The translations under genes and the position numbers were made by a program. This document shows positions 7,783 through 17,484 of a stretch of DNA of 38,894 nucleotides, one piece after another. Source of the stretch: an uncultured Oligoflexia bacterium. Its GTDB lineage: Bacteria > Bdellovibrionota > Bacteriovoracia > Bacteriovoracales > Bacteriovoracaceae. Position 1 is the stretch's first letter, and each line of letters opens with the position of its first letter. The DNA is taken from NCBI GenBank assembly GCA_950061135.1, contig CATLVU010000010.1, positions 1 to 38,894 of the forward strand. The letters run 5' to 3'. Below the pieces are notes generated by a model. That model was not told the origin of the DNA. It was given only the letters and a program-made list of their open reading frames with translations, and did not search any database.

Positions 7783-10700
7783 TATTATATTGATAGATCA
7801 TCCCTCGAAATGTACTTATCAATAATGTTGAGCTGTCTTTCCAGGTCATTTGATTAGGTCCATTTGAAATAGATAACATTCCAGCCTCAGGCCCTAAACT
7901 CGTATCATCACACCACTCAGCACCACTTGAAATATCATAACAATACAATTCTCCACCAGAAACATAAAAAAGCTGGGTTCCATCTTCAGAAAAAATATAG
8001 TTTTTAATATCTCTATCAGCAGTAAGTAATGTCACGAGTGTACTATTAACAGGGTTTTCAGGTTCTGTTATATAGCGTAATTTATCATGTTCTGAAAAAT
8101 ATAATCTATCTTGTGAATTATTATAATCCATAAAACAATGTGAAACATTTCTACAAATAGAAGAGAAAGTTTTATCTTCTAATAAACCTGCAGTCGCTTG
8201 ATCATTGGTGACATCAGCATCTTCTAAATAGTCTCCCATAATATGGGTCACTTGATTGCTTCCAAAGTCAAATAGCTTCATCTCTGCCCCAAGAACATGA
8301 GAACGGCTTGTACCATTTCTATATGCTCCAAAAACAAAAAGCTTATCACTGCCTTTAAGTGTTAAGTTATTAATTCCCCCATTAACCCATGCACCAAAAA
8401 GCCTTGGGTTATCTCCTGTTTCTGCCTCTTCAAAATAATTAGAGACCCCGCTATCATCAGTGAGATAATCAATTGTTAAGTCTGGCATAACCCTCATATA
8501 AGATTTTGAATTACTACTTGATCTCATCCAAGGCAGACCTTGATCATCAAAATCTAAACTAAAAAAGATCCCCCCTCCATATGGTTGACCTAAGGAAACT
8601 GTTGTATCAAAAGGGTCACCATCACTAGCAATACCACTCTTAGTTTGGTTTCCTGCGATTAAGGTCGTTTGATTTGAATCATCGATATATGCTAACGCCA
8701 TTGCTGATTTATCGATAAAGTAAAGCCCACTTGGAAATGCTGTTTGATTGAGTTCTGTCGCTTTTTTATAATAGATTCCCGATATATCAGATTTAATAAA
8801 TTCTTTAGCAAGCCCGTCTCCGTAAAATGGCCGTGTTCCCATAATTGTTTGAAGTTTGTCATCATCACGAACATAACGAACTGAATACGTTGACGGTGCA
8901 TTTAAATATGCTCCATCTTGAAAAGCAACGGTTCCATCAGGTCCTCTAAAAGGAGGAAAGTAGGAACCTGCACATGTTTGGGCCCTATCAACTCCATCAT
9001 TATAACACTCTCCAGTTCCATCTACTTTCACATAAGTATTTAGAACGTCTGAATCCGAGCTTGAGAAGTCTGCTGTAACAACTTTTATTTCATTACTCTG
9101 TGCTTTATACAAAGTATCATTATCATGATCATAATAAATTCCAGAATTACTCAAATTTGCTCGATACGTAGTTCCATTATTAATTTTAAAACAGCTTGAG
9201 CCATGTAAACAATAAATTATTTTCTCTCCGTTATCCCATATCGCCATACTTGCTAAGTTTGCATAAGCTCCATTTACAACCAAAGGACTAGTCAATGCAT
9301 CTACACCAACTCCTGTTGTTGGATTTCCTCTGGTACAATCTCCTGCAACAACTGAAACTGTTTCTGCTTCTTTTGTTGAAGAGTTCTGTGTAACCTTCAT
9401 TAATCTTAAACCAGGGTCAGCAGCTGCATCTCTGACGTACGACAATGAAGGATCACAACTAGCAAGATAATATAACGAATTACTTTCATCTAAATTGAAC
9501 GCACCATAAAGAACGTGTGCGTTTAAAACCGTTGCTGTGTTGTCAATTTTATCTCCCCCTCCTAGATATTTTTTTATCTCAAGAGTTGATAAATTAATCT
9601 GCCAAATATTAGCTGCAGAATAATTACCTGTTGATTCCATTAAATACATCATTCCATTTTTATCAATATGAAATCCAATAGAATCCGTCGGGACTTGAGA
9701 ATCAGAATTTAAAGTTGATCCATGTACAAAGTTTACTGTCCCACCATGCTTTATAAACATTTCAGTTTTTCCCGTAACAACATTCCCTTTATAAATGCCG
9801 TAACCATAATCGACAGCATAGACGTTGTTAGTCGTTGGATCAACTGCTACCGAAAAGTTTGAAACTGCATTAGATGCATGCCTTAGTCTTGTTGCTAACA
9901 AACTTCCACCTATTCCTCTATCAACAGTACCTGCAAACACAGACCAATTTCCGGTATTAAAAACAACTTCTGCTGACAAGGATGTATTACCAACATTATC
10001 TTTTGCAATAATTTTTAATCTAAAGTATGAACTCGCTGGAGAAGTAAAATCCAAATAATTTCCAGTGTACTCTGTTTGATTTTCACCAATACTTCCATAA
10101 TCTTCTATTATGGTTGTGAACTCTGCATTAGCACTTGAACTTGTAGTGTAATATAAAGAAACAGGTCCCTCTGCCAATTCTTCAGAATCGCTCACAGACC
10201 ATTCAATTCTTAAACTATCCCCTACTGATGCGACTTGAGTTCCAAAATTATCACCAGCCGTGCTATTTGTAACATTAAAGCTCGAGACAACTGGCGCAGA
10301 ACCAACTTGCAACAAGACAGTGTCCATGGTGACACCTTCTTCTCCTTGAGAAGGACTAATCACTGTTACATTTCCTGCATAATCCTTGGCCCAAACACAG
10401 ACTTTCTTTAGGCCATCACCAACAAAGAGTGAATGTGTAAATTGAGTTTGATTTTCGTTATAGTCTTGCCAATTATCATCTGCATATTCTGACTGACAAT
10501 CACCTGTATCAGAATTAGCATTACTTAATCTTATATAAAAATTCTCTGACCAATCATCTACTGCTAAGTCAACAAGTGCATAACTTGAACCAATGAGCTC
10601 CTTTCCTTCTGCCAACACAATACTATTCAATATTGGAGCAACAGTATCTCTGTTCCAAGTCACATAAACAGAAGTTATATTTCCTGCATCATCTGTCTGG

Positions 10701-12133
10701 GAGATTGTATAATTATAATTTCCGTCATTGGTAATTGCAGATGTTGTATAGCTCCAACTATCTGCTGTACAATCAACTTCAGCGCTTTGCTCTCCTGAAA
10801 TGATCACATTTCCATCAGTACTATTACAGCTACCACCAAGTGTTGTTGTATCTTGTGAAGAAAAACTTGGAGATTCAATCATTGTTTGAGTTAAATCAGG
10901 TGCGACAGTATCTTTGTTAAGACTAAAGTTTATTTGTGCTGTATTTGCCTCAGCTCTATCATCCATTTCAATTGTAAAGTTAGCAATTCCCTCAGGAAGA
11001 GAAGATAAATTCAACTCTCCACTAAATTCACTGTTTTCACAATTTAGATCTAGATTAGCATCACCAGAAATAATAACATCTTGTCCTTCTTCATTACATT
11101 CTCCCTGAATTACATAAGAATTCATATTAGACTCAACAATGAAATCACCATCATTTGGAGATAACAAGTTTAAAGCGGCAAGCTCAGTATCCTTTCGAAT
11201 TGAACGAGTAATTGTTTCTGATAAATTTTCCTCTGAGTCTTCTAATTGAAAATTAAACTCAAGTATATCTTCACTTAATGAGCTCATATTATAGTCAACA
11301 TTAAAGACTCCGGAGTTACAACTTATTATGGTATTAACAGCGCCTGAAACCTGAATCTCTCCATCATCGGTACAAGTTCCTGAAAAAGAAAAATTATCGA
11401 CATTAGTATTATTAATTTGAGCATCATGATTTACAGTGAGAGCGGGAATCGTAACATTTTTAGTTACCACCTTAGCAACACTTGTTTTTAAATTACTACT
11501 ATCAGTTGTTTCAACTTTGATACTAACGCTTCCATCTGAAACTTCAGAAAGATCAACAACTTTGATCCACTTATTCGTATCTCTACATTGAGTATTAAAT
11601 TCTAATAAACCTACTTTAATATCAACTCTACCACCTTCATCACAATCTCCCATCAATTCGTACTGATTAACATTTAATTGATTTATACTTGGAAGATCAT
11701 TCAAAGTTAAAACCGGAGGACTTTCATTTAATTCAATCGAATAAATGAAACCACTACTAAAAATTAGATTTTTGTTCTTATCTCTCACCCACAAATAAAT
11801 ATTTTTAACTTCATCACCCTCTGAGAGCTCAAATGAAGCCGGCCTTGAATTATGCCACCCATTCGATTCTCCCTGTCCTCCCTCACAACTATCTTGTGGT
11901 ATTGAAGCTTGAGCTTCACTAACGCACCATTGAGATACATTAGAATCCTTTGATAAAATGATCGTTACTATGCGGGAGAATGTTATATTTTTAGAAAGCG
12001 TTGAACTATCAGCTAAACTAAATAAGATTTGATTTTTTTCGACAACTTGCGATCGCCCAAGCTCTGAGCTTTCCTGATTACAACCAGCTAAAATCAGACA
12101 GATATATAGTATTAAACAAACGTTTATCTTCAT
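7772..12133 (-). CDS. Giant surface lipoprotein: Cys-paired Ig-like repeats plus beta-propeller
   Basis: This 1453-residue lipoprotein has a type II signal peptide with lipobox LAGC (Cys 18). Four tandem Ig-like repeats follow (residues about 140-500), each with two cysteines 18-19 residues apart: 164/183, 254/272, 346/365 and 436/455. Two repeats end in the KDTVAP or RDTVAP linker common in bacterial Ig-like repeats. Another Ig-like or fibronectin-like region covers about 500-745. The C-terminal half, starting with VDPTTNNVYAVDYGYG, has recurrent short beta-hairpins with Asp/Asn-rich turns, which I read as NHL- or YVTN-type propeller blades. Probable role: a long stalk presenting an adhesive or binding propeller on the outer membrane. 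The ATG has a GGAACA ribosome site. No operon partner is evident. Confidence 0.85.
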   Translation of the reverse strand: MKINVCLILYICLILAGCNQESSELGRSQVVEKNQILFSLADSSTLSKNITFSRIVTIILSKDSNVSQWCVSEAQASIPQDSCEGGQGESNGWHNSRPASFELSEGDEVKNIYLWVRDKNKNLIFSSGFIYSIELNESPPVLTLNDLPSINQLNVNQYELMGDCDEGGRVDIKVGLLEFNTQCRDTNKWIKVVDLSEVSDGSVSIKVETTDSSNLKTSVAKVVTKNVTIPALTVNHDAQINNTNVDNFSFSGTCTDDGEIQVSGAVNTIISCNSGVFNVDYNMSSLSEDILEFNFQLEDSEENLSETITRSIRKDTELAALNLLSPNDGDFIVESNMNSYVIQGECNEEGQDVIISGDANLDLNCENSEFSGELNLSSLPEGIANFTIEMDDRAEANTAQINFSLNKDTVAPDLTQTMIESPSFSSQDTTTLGGSCNSTDGNVIISGEQSAEVDCTADSWSYTTSAITNDGNYNYTISQTDDAGNITSVYVTWNRDTVAPILNSIVLAEGKELIGSSYALVDLAVDDWSENFYIRLSNANSDTGDCQSEYADDNWQDYNENQTQFTHSLFVGDGLKKVCVWAKDYAGNVTVISPSQGEEGVTMDTVLLQVGSAPVVSSFNVTNSTAGDNFGTQVASVGDSLRIEWSVSDSEELAEGPVSLYYTTSSSANAEFTTIIEDYGSIGENQTEYTGNYLDFTSPASSYFRLKIIAKDNVGNTSLSAEVVFNTGNWSVFAGTVDRGIGGSLLATRLRHASNAVSNFSVAVDPTTNNVYAVDYGYGIYKGNVVTGKTEMFIKHGGTVNFVHGSTLNSDSQVPTDSIGFHIDKNGMMYLMESTGNYSAANIWQINLSTLEIKKYLGGGDKIDNTATVLNAHVLYGAFNLDESNSLYYLASCDPSLSYVRDAAADPGLRLMKVTQNSSTKEAETVSVVAGDCTRGNPTTGVGVDALTSPLVVNGAYANLASMAIWDNGEKIIYCLHGSSCFKINNGTTYRANLSNSGIYYDHDNDTLYKAQSNEIKVVTADFSSSDSDVLNTYVKVDGTGECYNDGVDRAQTCAGSYFPPFRGPDGTVAFQDGAYLNAPSTYSVRYVRDDDKLQTIMGTRPFYGDGLAKEFIKSDISGIYYKKATELNQTAFPSGLYFIDKSAMALAYIDDSNQTTLIAGNQTKSGIASDGDPFDTTVSLGQPYGGGIFFSLDFDDQGLPWMRSSSNSKSYMRVMPDLTIDYLTDDSGVSNYFEEAETGDNPRLFGAWVNGGINNLTLKGSDKLFVFGAYRNGTSRSHVLGAEMKLFDFGSNQVTHIMGDYLEDADVTNDQATAGLLEDKTFSSICRNVSHCFMDYNNSQDRLYFSEHDKLRYITEPENPVNSTLVTLLTADRDIKNYIFSEDGTQLFYVSGGELYCYDISSGAEWCDDTSLGPEAGMLSISNGPNQMTWKDSSTLLISTFRGMIYQYNITP
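10634..11716 (-). repeat. Four tandem ~90-residue Ig-like repeats within the lipoprotein gene
   Basis: Spacing between the first cysteines of successive repeats is 90, 92 and 90 residues, and the within-repeat Cys-Cys distance is 19, 18, 19 and 19. Each repeat begins with a G-[DTES]-C turn followed by a Gly/Asp-rich loop. The DNA copies have diverged strongly; the repeat is visible only at protein level, indicating an old duplication. Confidence 0.7.
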
Positions 12134-12222
12134 ATTGTTCCATTTTACCTTGCTACTTTATCGGTAAACAAAATCAATACTTTAGGGAAGTACTCGGGAT
12201 AATGGGTGCCAACAGGGATTGG

Positions 12223-14082
12223 CTAGCTAAATATTTGAAATGTTATAAAAGAGAAAAAATAAGCAAGTGCTAAGGTATACAATCCGAACAAGACTGGTAG
12301 CTTATAACCATCTGTTTCTTTTCTTAAAACTCCAAAAGTTGAAATGCATTGTGGAGAAAAAACAAACCATATAAGCAGGGCCATTAAAGTTGCTAATGAA
12401 TACTCTTGGGCCATAAGCTCTGATAGACTTCCTGCGTAGGCGTCTTCATCATCCTCTGCAACCGAAACTGCCATAACTGTCCCCATGGCACTAACTAAAA
12501 CTTCTCTTGCTCCAAAACTTGGTATAAGTGCTGTGGTAACTTTCCAATCAAAACCTAATGGCCTAAAAACTGGTTCAAAAAAATGTCCTATTTGTGCTGC
12601 CGCACTGTAATGGATCGCAGGTTTAGTTGCATTCTCCGGAGCAGCTGGGAATGTTACCAGCCCCCAAATAATTACTGATAGAACAACAATAATTGTTCCG
12701 GCTTTTTTAAGAAATAACATCCCTTTATCTATTGCGCCTCCAATAACATATTTAAAGCTTGGTACACGGTAATCAGGAAGCTCCATCATTAAAGATTGTG
12801 CGGAACCTGCAACATATTTTCTCTTTGCTAAAAATGAAATTATAAAGGCCACAACAATGGCAAACATATAAAGCGCAAACATAACCAATCCTGGTAAACC
12901 AAAAATTCCCATGACTTTTTGATTAGGCACAATAACAGCAATTAACAAAGTATAAACAGGAAGCCTCGCAGAACAAGTCATCAAAGGAGAAATCATCATT
13001 GTTAATATTCTTTGCTTTTTATCTTTAATTATTCTTGCCGACATAATTCCAGGAATTGCACATGCATGAGATGATAAAAGCGGAACAACTGCTTTACCAG
13101 GTAATCCAACTTTTCTCATAATAAAGTCTAATAAAAATGCAGCTCTTCCTAGATAACCAAAGCTCTCTAAAAAGTTTATAATTATAAATAAAAAAACGAT
13201 ATGAGGTAAAAAGACAACAATTCCACCAACACCCGCAAGTACACCATCAATCAAAAGACTTTTTAACAAACCATCTGGTAAATAGGTTCCTATCAAGCTC
13301 GCCGTAAATTCAAACAACGACTCAATCATTCCAACGAAAGGATCAGCCCATGCAAACAATAATTGAAACATAAAAAGGAGAACACCAAATAATATTAACG
13401 TCCCCCAAACAGGATGAAGTACAATACTATCAAGCCTTTCGGTAAAGCTATCTGCCTTCATTTTAGAAACAATAATCTGATTATAGATACCATCAACTTC
13501 TTTTAGTTTATTTTTTATATAGTCTGTTTCTTTTATCTGTAATGGATATTCTTTTTGATAATCACTCTTTTTTGGTGAGTCTGATTGAAACTCCTTCATC
13601 TGGTCAACAAGCTTTTTAACTCCCTCTTTATTAATTCCAACAGTTGAAACCACTGGAATATTCCCAAGAGATTCTGCAAGTAAAGTCAGGTCAACTTCCA
13701 ATCCTCTTTTTTGAGCAATGTCTGTCATATTTAAAGCAACAAAAAAAGGACAACCTAATTCTTTTAATTGTAATGCAAGGTAAAGAGATTTTTTTATATT
13801 TGTTGCATCCATAACAAGGACAAAAGCATCAATATTTTCATCAGGCATTTTTCCAAAAATTAGATCTCTTGCAACTTTTTCATCTAAAGAGCTAGCATCC
13901 AAAGTGTACAAGCCAGGTAAATCAATTAATGAAGACTTAAAGTTCTCATCTTCAAAAATTCCCATTTTTTTATCAACTGTAATTCCAGGGAAGTTTGCAA
14001 TCTTTTGATTACGGTTTGTTAAACTATTAAATATTGATGTTTTACCTGAATTTGGTAAGCCTACAAGAGCAAAAGTTTTCAT
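12223..14082 (-). CDS. feoB: Ferrous iron transporter FeoB
   Basis: FeoB is the inner-membrane Fe(II) importer with an N-terminal G-protein domain. Visible motifs: G1 GLPNSGKT at 8-15, switch I FPGITVD, G3 DLPG at 54-57 and G4 NMTD at 118-121. After a helical insert come two gate domains with multiple membrane helices; the first has the conserved SSHACAIPG and TCSARLPVY elements and the second FSPQCISTF. At 619 residues it is shorter than E. coli FeoB (773), mainly through a compact C-terminus without a Cys-rich tail. The start ATG overlaps the feoA stop (ATGA), so the two are translationally coupled. Expression is probably iron-controlled through the candidate Fur box upstream of feoA. Confidence 0.97.
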   Translation of the reverse strand: MKTFALVGLPNSGKTSIFNSLTNRNQKIANFPGITVDKKMGIFEDENFKSSLIDLPGLYTLDASSLDEKVARDLIFGKMPDENIDAFVLVMDATNIKKSLYLALQLKELGCPFFVALNMTDIAQKRGLEVDLTLLAESLGNIPVVSTVGINKEGVKKLVDQMKEFQSDSPKKSDYQKEYPLQIKETDYIKNKLKEVDGIYNQIIVSKMKADSFTERLDSIVLHPVWGTLILFGVLLFMFQLLFAWADPFVGMIESLFEFTASLIGTYLPDGLLKSLLIDGVLAGVGGIVVFLPHIVFLFIIINFLESFGYLGRAAFLLDFIMRKVGLPGKAVVPLLSSHACAIPGIMSARIIKDKKQRILTMMISPLMTCSARLPVYTLLIAVIVPNQKVMGIFGLPGLVMFALYMFAIVVAFIISFLAKRKYVAGSAQSLMMELPDYRVPSFKYVIGGAIDKGMLFLKKAGTIIVVLSVIIWGLVTFPAAPENATKPAIHYSAAAQIGHFFEPVFRPLGFDWKVTTALIPSFGAREVLVSAMGTVMAVSVAEDDEDAYAGSLSELMAQEYSLATLMALLIWFVFSPQCISTFGVLRKETDGYKLPVLFGLYTLALAYFFSFITFQIFS

Positions 14083-14318
14083 TGTAATGATCCTTCCTCT
14101 AAAACCAGATGTGAAGCTTCAAAACGTGTTAAAGCAATTTTTGTTCCCTGAACTTCAAATAACATTGGGTCTTTAAAAATTGGAGCTGATCTAATTAAGC
14201 GAATATCTTCTCCCTCGTGAAACCCCATCGTGAAAAAATCTCTTCTTAAAGAGTCGTCCGCTTCCTTAATATTAATGATTTTATAAACTTTATTCTTTTC
14301 TAACTTTCTAAGCTCCAT
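14079..14318 (-). CDS. feoA: FeoA, SH3-like accessory protein for FeoB
   Basis: FeoA is the small SH3-like cytosolic partner that supports FeoB-driven ferrous iron uptake. The 79-residue product has the typical order: a short N-terminal strand, RRDFFTMGFHEGEDIRLI, then PMLFEVQGTKIALTRFEASHLVL, matching family members of 75-85 residues. I chose the ATG at 14316-14318 because a GAGGGG ribosome site stands just before it and the protein then starts with the usual MxLxKLxxxxxY pattern. The frame extends 15 codons further upstream only to a TTG without a good site. It overlaps feoB by four bases. Confidence 0.93.
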   Translation of the reverse strand: MELRKLEKNKVYKIINIKEADDSLRRDFFTMGFHEGEDIRLIRSAPIFKDPMLFEVQGTKIALTRFEASHLVLEEGSLQ

Positions 14319-14347
14319 TACCCCTCGCAGTTTGAATAGGAAAACTT

Positions 14348-14362
14348 TAATAAGCATTATCA
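14348..14362 (-). promoter_or_regulatory. Candidate Fur box upstream of feoAB
   Basis: Read on the minus strand the site is TGATAATGCTTATTA. Compared with the 7-1-7 Fur consensus TGATAAT-N-ATTATCA it matches 12 of 14 defined positions. It sits 30 bases upstream of the feoA start, where Fur would repress when iron is replete. Two small hairpins (14365-14375 and 14375-14389) follow further upstream without a U-tract. Confidence 0.45.
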
Positions 14363-14433
14363 AACCACTCAGTGGAAGTCCAGAACTTCATCCTACAGAG
14401 GTTACACCATATTAGTAGTTTCAATCACTTAGG

Positions 14434-16605
14434 CTAGTTAATATAATTTTGATCTTGTCCTTGATCAGACTTTTGCGGTATTAAATTTAAACTTTGCTTG
14501 GCCCGTTTAACATCAAGGAAAACTGAATGTACTCCAGTTATAACTTTTTCCTCGATATCATCGACTTGATATTTATTAATAGAGTCTTGGTAAGATTGGA
14601 TTCCTCTATATCCACTATCAAAATCAATTTTCTTATGAACCATTTTAATCGCGTCCATTTGAGATATTGCACTACTAAATACCAGCTCCAACTTACTCAA
14701 CACGTGATCTACAGTTGCAAGAGACTTTTTTAACTCTGGAGAATATTGACTTGATGCAACCGATTCCAGTTGCTTTCTACCACTTTTAATCGCAGGCTTT
14801 AACTCTGACAATCCTTCAACAATGCATTTTGTCTCTTCCACTATATTTAAAAGGGTTTCGGTATGATTATGTTGAGTCTGAAAGTTAGAATAAAAGTTCG
14901 TCAACTGTTCACACAGGGAATCTAACAAGCTCTTTTGATGATGATTACATGCAACTGATTCAGTAATTACATTCTTAAAATTCTTTAGAGACAGAAGTAG
15001 TTCTTTATTTATCTTGTTAATATCGGCCAGTCTTTCTTCAAGCATTGAGTTCGAACTTGTAAGACTACTTATTTCTCGCTCAATCGTTATTTTTTGCTCT
15101 TTTAAATGAGAAATTGAGTTGTAAATATCCTCGCTTCCATTTAACTCAAACTTAGAATAAGACTCTTCAGAAGGAGTAAAAGTTCCTTCAAATAATTCTT
15201 CTAAAGCACTACTTATAGGGTAAAGAACTTCTGCATTTTGTTCTTTTAACGTCTGATCGATATAATCAAGACTGTTAAGTACTAGGAGCGTTTTCTTTTC
15301 TCCTAAAAGATCCATCGGTGAAACATATAACTGAAAATCAGTGACATTATCTTCTGCTTTGATTTTAATAGGTAAATGCCCACTATTATTTTCTCTTGAA
15401 AGTCTCGCAACAGGGTCTTCACCTGTAATATTAGTCAACTTATTAAAATAGTCCCAAGATAAGCCACTAGCTTCACTTCTTTGAACTTTCCAAATATTTT
15501 TTGCAGACTTATTCATCCATTCAACTTTTAGATTCTCATCAAGCAGCATCATTCCAAATGGCGCACCCAACTCTACGGCTTTTCCAATTTCTGTTTTTTC
15601 TTTAACAAGTAAACTAATTGAATCAATAAACGCGATAAATTCTTCTGAGTATTTATTATCGTTTAAGTCTTGATTCTGAAAAATATGAGTTTTTAAGAGC
15701 GTTTCAAACTCTTTTTCTACTGCAATTTGCTCTTGCTTTAATATTTTTCTATTCAAAGAAAAAGTTGCAATAAAAAAGAGACTAATTATTCCAAGAATAG
15801 AAATTAGGCCAAGAATATAATATTTTCCAACTTGTTCAGCTTGATACCTTTGAAATGTAATCTTAGGAGCAATTTCTTTTAACCAATTATTCAACGCACC
15901 CTTAGACTCTTTAAGCACTCCTAAAAAAGATTGATACTCAACGAAGTATTTATTAAGCATGCCAATTTCAACATTTAGATTTGAAATCCGGCTTAATATT
16001 TCAGATTTCTCCTGTCTAGATAAAACGGAGTTTTCTGTCAGTTTGGTCATCTCTGTAAAGTCTTTTTCAATATATCTTACTAGTTCTTTGATTTTGTCTC
16101 TTTCAATATAGCGATTTGACTTTGATAGTATACGCTCGCTCATGCGAGTTAATGTTCTCCACTCTTTTCTTTCAACATAAAGATTGAACTTTTTTAATTT
16201 TAAGTTAAAAACATTCAGAACTTTCGTGCTATCAGAAAAAGATAGTAAATTGGCGATAGATGTTTTTAAGTTTTGGTTACTTGTCTTTAACTTTTCAAAG
16301 CTTTTAACTGGAATCTGCTCATTAACAACTTCAAGTTCTTTTTCAATTTCTTCAATTTGATCAAGTGCTTTCTTAGATTTTTCTCTTTCAACAAGTTTAG
16401 CAACTTCTACAAAATGGCTTTTTTCACTCAGGCCATTATAAATAAAATTTGCCTTATAAAGAGTCGAGCTACGACTTCCATCAATAAAACCTAATTTCCA
16501 AAAATAAAAAATGGTTCCGAGGGTTAAAATAGCAATAAAACCAATTCCGTATTGGTAATATTTAAGAAATTTTTTAACAGTTGAGTTTGGGCACATTAAA
16601 TTCAC
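14434..16605 (-). CDS. Membrane PAS/coiled-coil sensor-like protein at end of flagellar operon
   Basis: This 723-residue protein has an N-terminal membrane helix (about 18-39), a helical periplasmic region of about 220 residues, and a second membrane helix (about 259-282). A cytoplasmic PAS domain covers about 340-460 (GAPFGMMLLDENLKVEWMN with the following NIW and DYFNKL elements is typical). A long coiled-coil C-terminus follows. The layout is that of a chemoreceptor or sensor kinase, but there is no kinase, GGDEF or HAMP domain, and no chemoreceptor hairpin tip. The start is GTG 16603-16605 or, perhaps better, the ATG at 16594-16596, which has GGAT ten bases upstream. It lies 67 bases downstream of fliA on the same strand, so it probably belongs to the flagellar transcript; a motility-related signalling role is inference. 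Confidence 0.8.
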   Translation of the reverse strand: MNLMCPNSTVKKFLKYYQYGIGFIAILTLGTIFYFWKLGFIDGSRSSTLYKANFIYNGLSEKSHFVEVAKLVEREKSKKALDQIEEIEKELEVVNEQIPVKSFEKLKTSNQNLKTSIANLLSFSDSTKVLNVFNLKLKKFNLYVERKEWRTLTRMSERILSKSNRYIERDKIKELVRYIEKDFTEMTKLTENSVLSRQEKSEILSRISNLNVEIGMLNKYFVEYQSFLGVLKESKGALNNWLKEIAPKITFQRYQAEQVGKYYILGLISILGIISLFFIATFSLNRKILKQEQIAVEKEFETLLKTHIFQNQDLNDNKYSEEFIAFIDSISLLVKEKTEIGKAVELGAPFGMMLLDENLKVEWMNKSAKNIWKVQRSEASGLSWDYFNKLTNITGEDPVARLSRENNSGHLPIKIKAEDNVTDFQLYVSPMDLLGEKKTLLVLNSLDYIDQTLKEQNAEVLYPISSALEELFEGTFTPSEESYSKFELNGSEDIYNSISHLKEQKITIEREISSLTSSNSMLEERLADINKINKELLLSLKNFKNVITESVACNHHQKSLLDSLCEQLTNFYSNFQTQHNHTETLLNIVEETKCIVEGLSELKPAIKSGRKQLESVASSQYSPELKKSLATVDHVLSKLELVFSSAISQMDAIKMVHKKIDFDSGYRGIQSYQDSINKYQVDDIEEKVITGVHSVFLDVKRAKQSLNLIPQKSDQGQDQNYIN

Positions 16606-16672
16606 TATCCATGTAAATTGATCTTTAGATAGTATTCTACCTAAATTATATCAAAAATGAATAGTAAATAAT

Positions 16673-17458
16673 TTAACTTGCTAGATCTTCGTGAGATTCA
16701 AAAGTATTTTTAAGTTTCACTTTAAGCTTAACTATAGCTTGAGTGTGTAACTGTGAAACACGAGATTCTGTAACGTCTAAGACCTGACCTATTTCCTTCA
16801 AGTTTAAATCTTCAAAATAATATAATGAAAGAACAAGTCTTTGCTTCTCTGGTAGCGACTTTATTCCTTCCTTTATAATATCTTGAGAACCTTTGAAATT
16901 CACAGCAGCAAAAGGATTAGAGGATCTTCGATGCTCCAAAAGGCCCATCATCAATCGCTTGTCACCTTTACTGAAAATGGCAGAGTCGTCTATATTTAAA
17001 AGGGATACAGACTTTGAGGCGTTAAGCATTTCATGAAATTCGTCCATAGTACATTCCAGCTCAACACACATTTCTTCATCAGTTGCTGGACGACCAAATT
17101 CTCTTTCTAATTTTGCATAAGCACGCTCTAAAGTCTTAGTTTTTTCTCTAATTGATCGAGGAACCCAGTCTTGAGATCGCAATTCATCTAAAATTGCCCC
17201 TCTGATTCTAAATTCTGCATATGTCTTAAATTTATTGTCTCTTGTAGGATCAAACTTAGAAATTGCGTCCATCAGTCCTATAACACCACATGAAATCAAA
17301 TCATCTAATTCAATATTAGATGGTAACCTTGAAGCGATTTTCTGTGCAATAAACTTAACAAGTGGAGCATATTCAACAACAATCTCATCCTTAACTTTAG
17401 GATCCATTGTACATCTATAATCTTTAAGGTTTTTTAATTTGGTGGTAAGTGATGACAT
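16673..17458 (-). CDS. fliA: Flagellar sigma factor FliA (sigma-28)
   Basis: FliA directs RNA polymerase to late flagellar genes. The 261-residue length is normal for the family. Region 2 covers about residues 25-95 (APLVKFIAQKIA, ELDDLISCGVIGLMDAI, FKTYAEFRIRGAILDELR). The FliA hallmark RSQDWVPRSIREK follows, then region 3 and region 4 with the helix-turn-helix at about 195-250 (LPEKQRLVLSLYYFEDLNLK, then VTESRVSQLHTQAI). The ATG has GGAG seven bases upstream. It lies 26 bases downstream of flhG, the usual flhF-flhG-fliA order. FliA is normally held back by anti-sigma FlgM until the hook is finished; no flgM is in the window. Confidence 0.96.
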   Translation of the reverse strand: MSSLTTKLKNLKDYRCTMDPKVKDEIVVEYAPLVKFIAQKIASRLPSNIELDDLISCGVIGLMDAISKFDPTRDNKFKTYAEFRIRGAILDELRSQDWVPRSIREKTKTLERAYAKLEREFGRPATDEEMCVELECTMDEFHEMLNASKSVSLLNIDDSAIFSKGDKRLMMGLLEHRRSSNPFAAVNFKGSQDIIKEGIKSLPEKQRLVLSLYYFEDLNLKEIGQVLDVTESRVSQLHTQAIVKLKVKLKNTFESHEDLAS

Positions 17459-17484
17459 TAAGCTACTCCTTTAGCAAAATTAAG

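Noticed and set aside
9825-10058. Plus-strand frame inside the large lipoprotein gene
   Set aside because: It is antisense to a well supported coding region, lacks a ribosome site and shows no family features; other frames opposite large genes were dismissed likewise.
12208-12223. Hairpin GCCAA/TTGGC at the feoB 3' end as a terminator
   Set aside because: The stem is only five pairs and no T-run follows on either strand.
14434-16605. Chemoreceptor (methyl-accepting protein) identity for the PAS membrane protein
   Set aside because: The highly conserved hairpin tip of chemoreceptors and a HAMP domain are absent from the C-terminal coiled coil.
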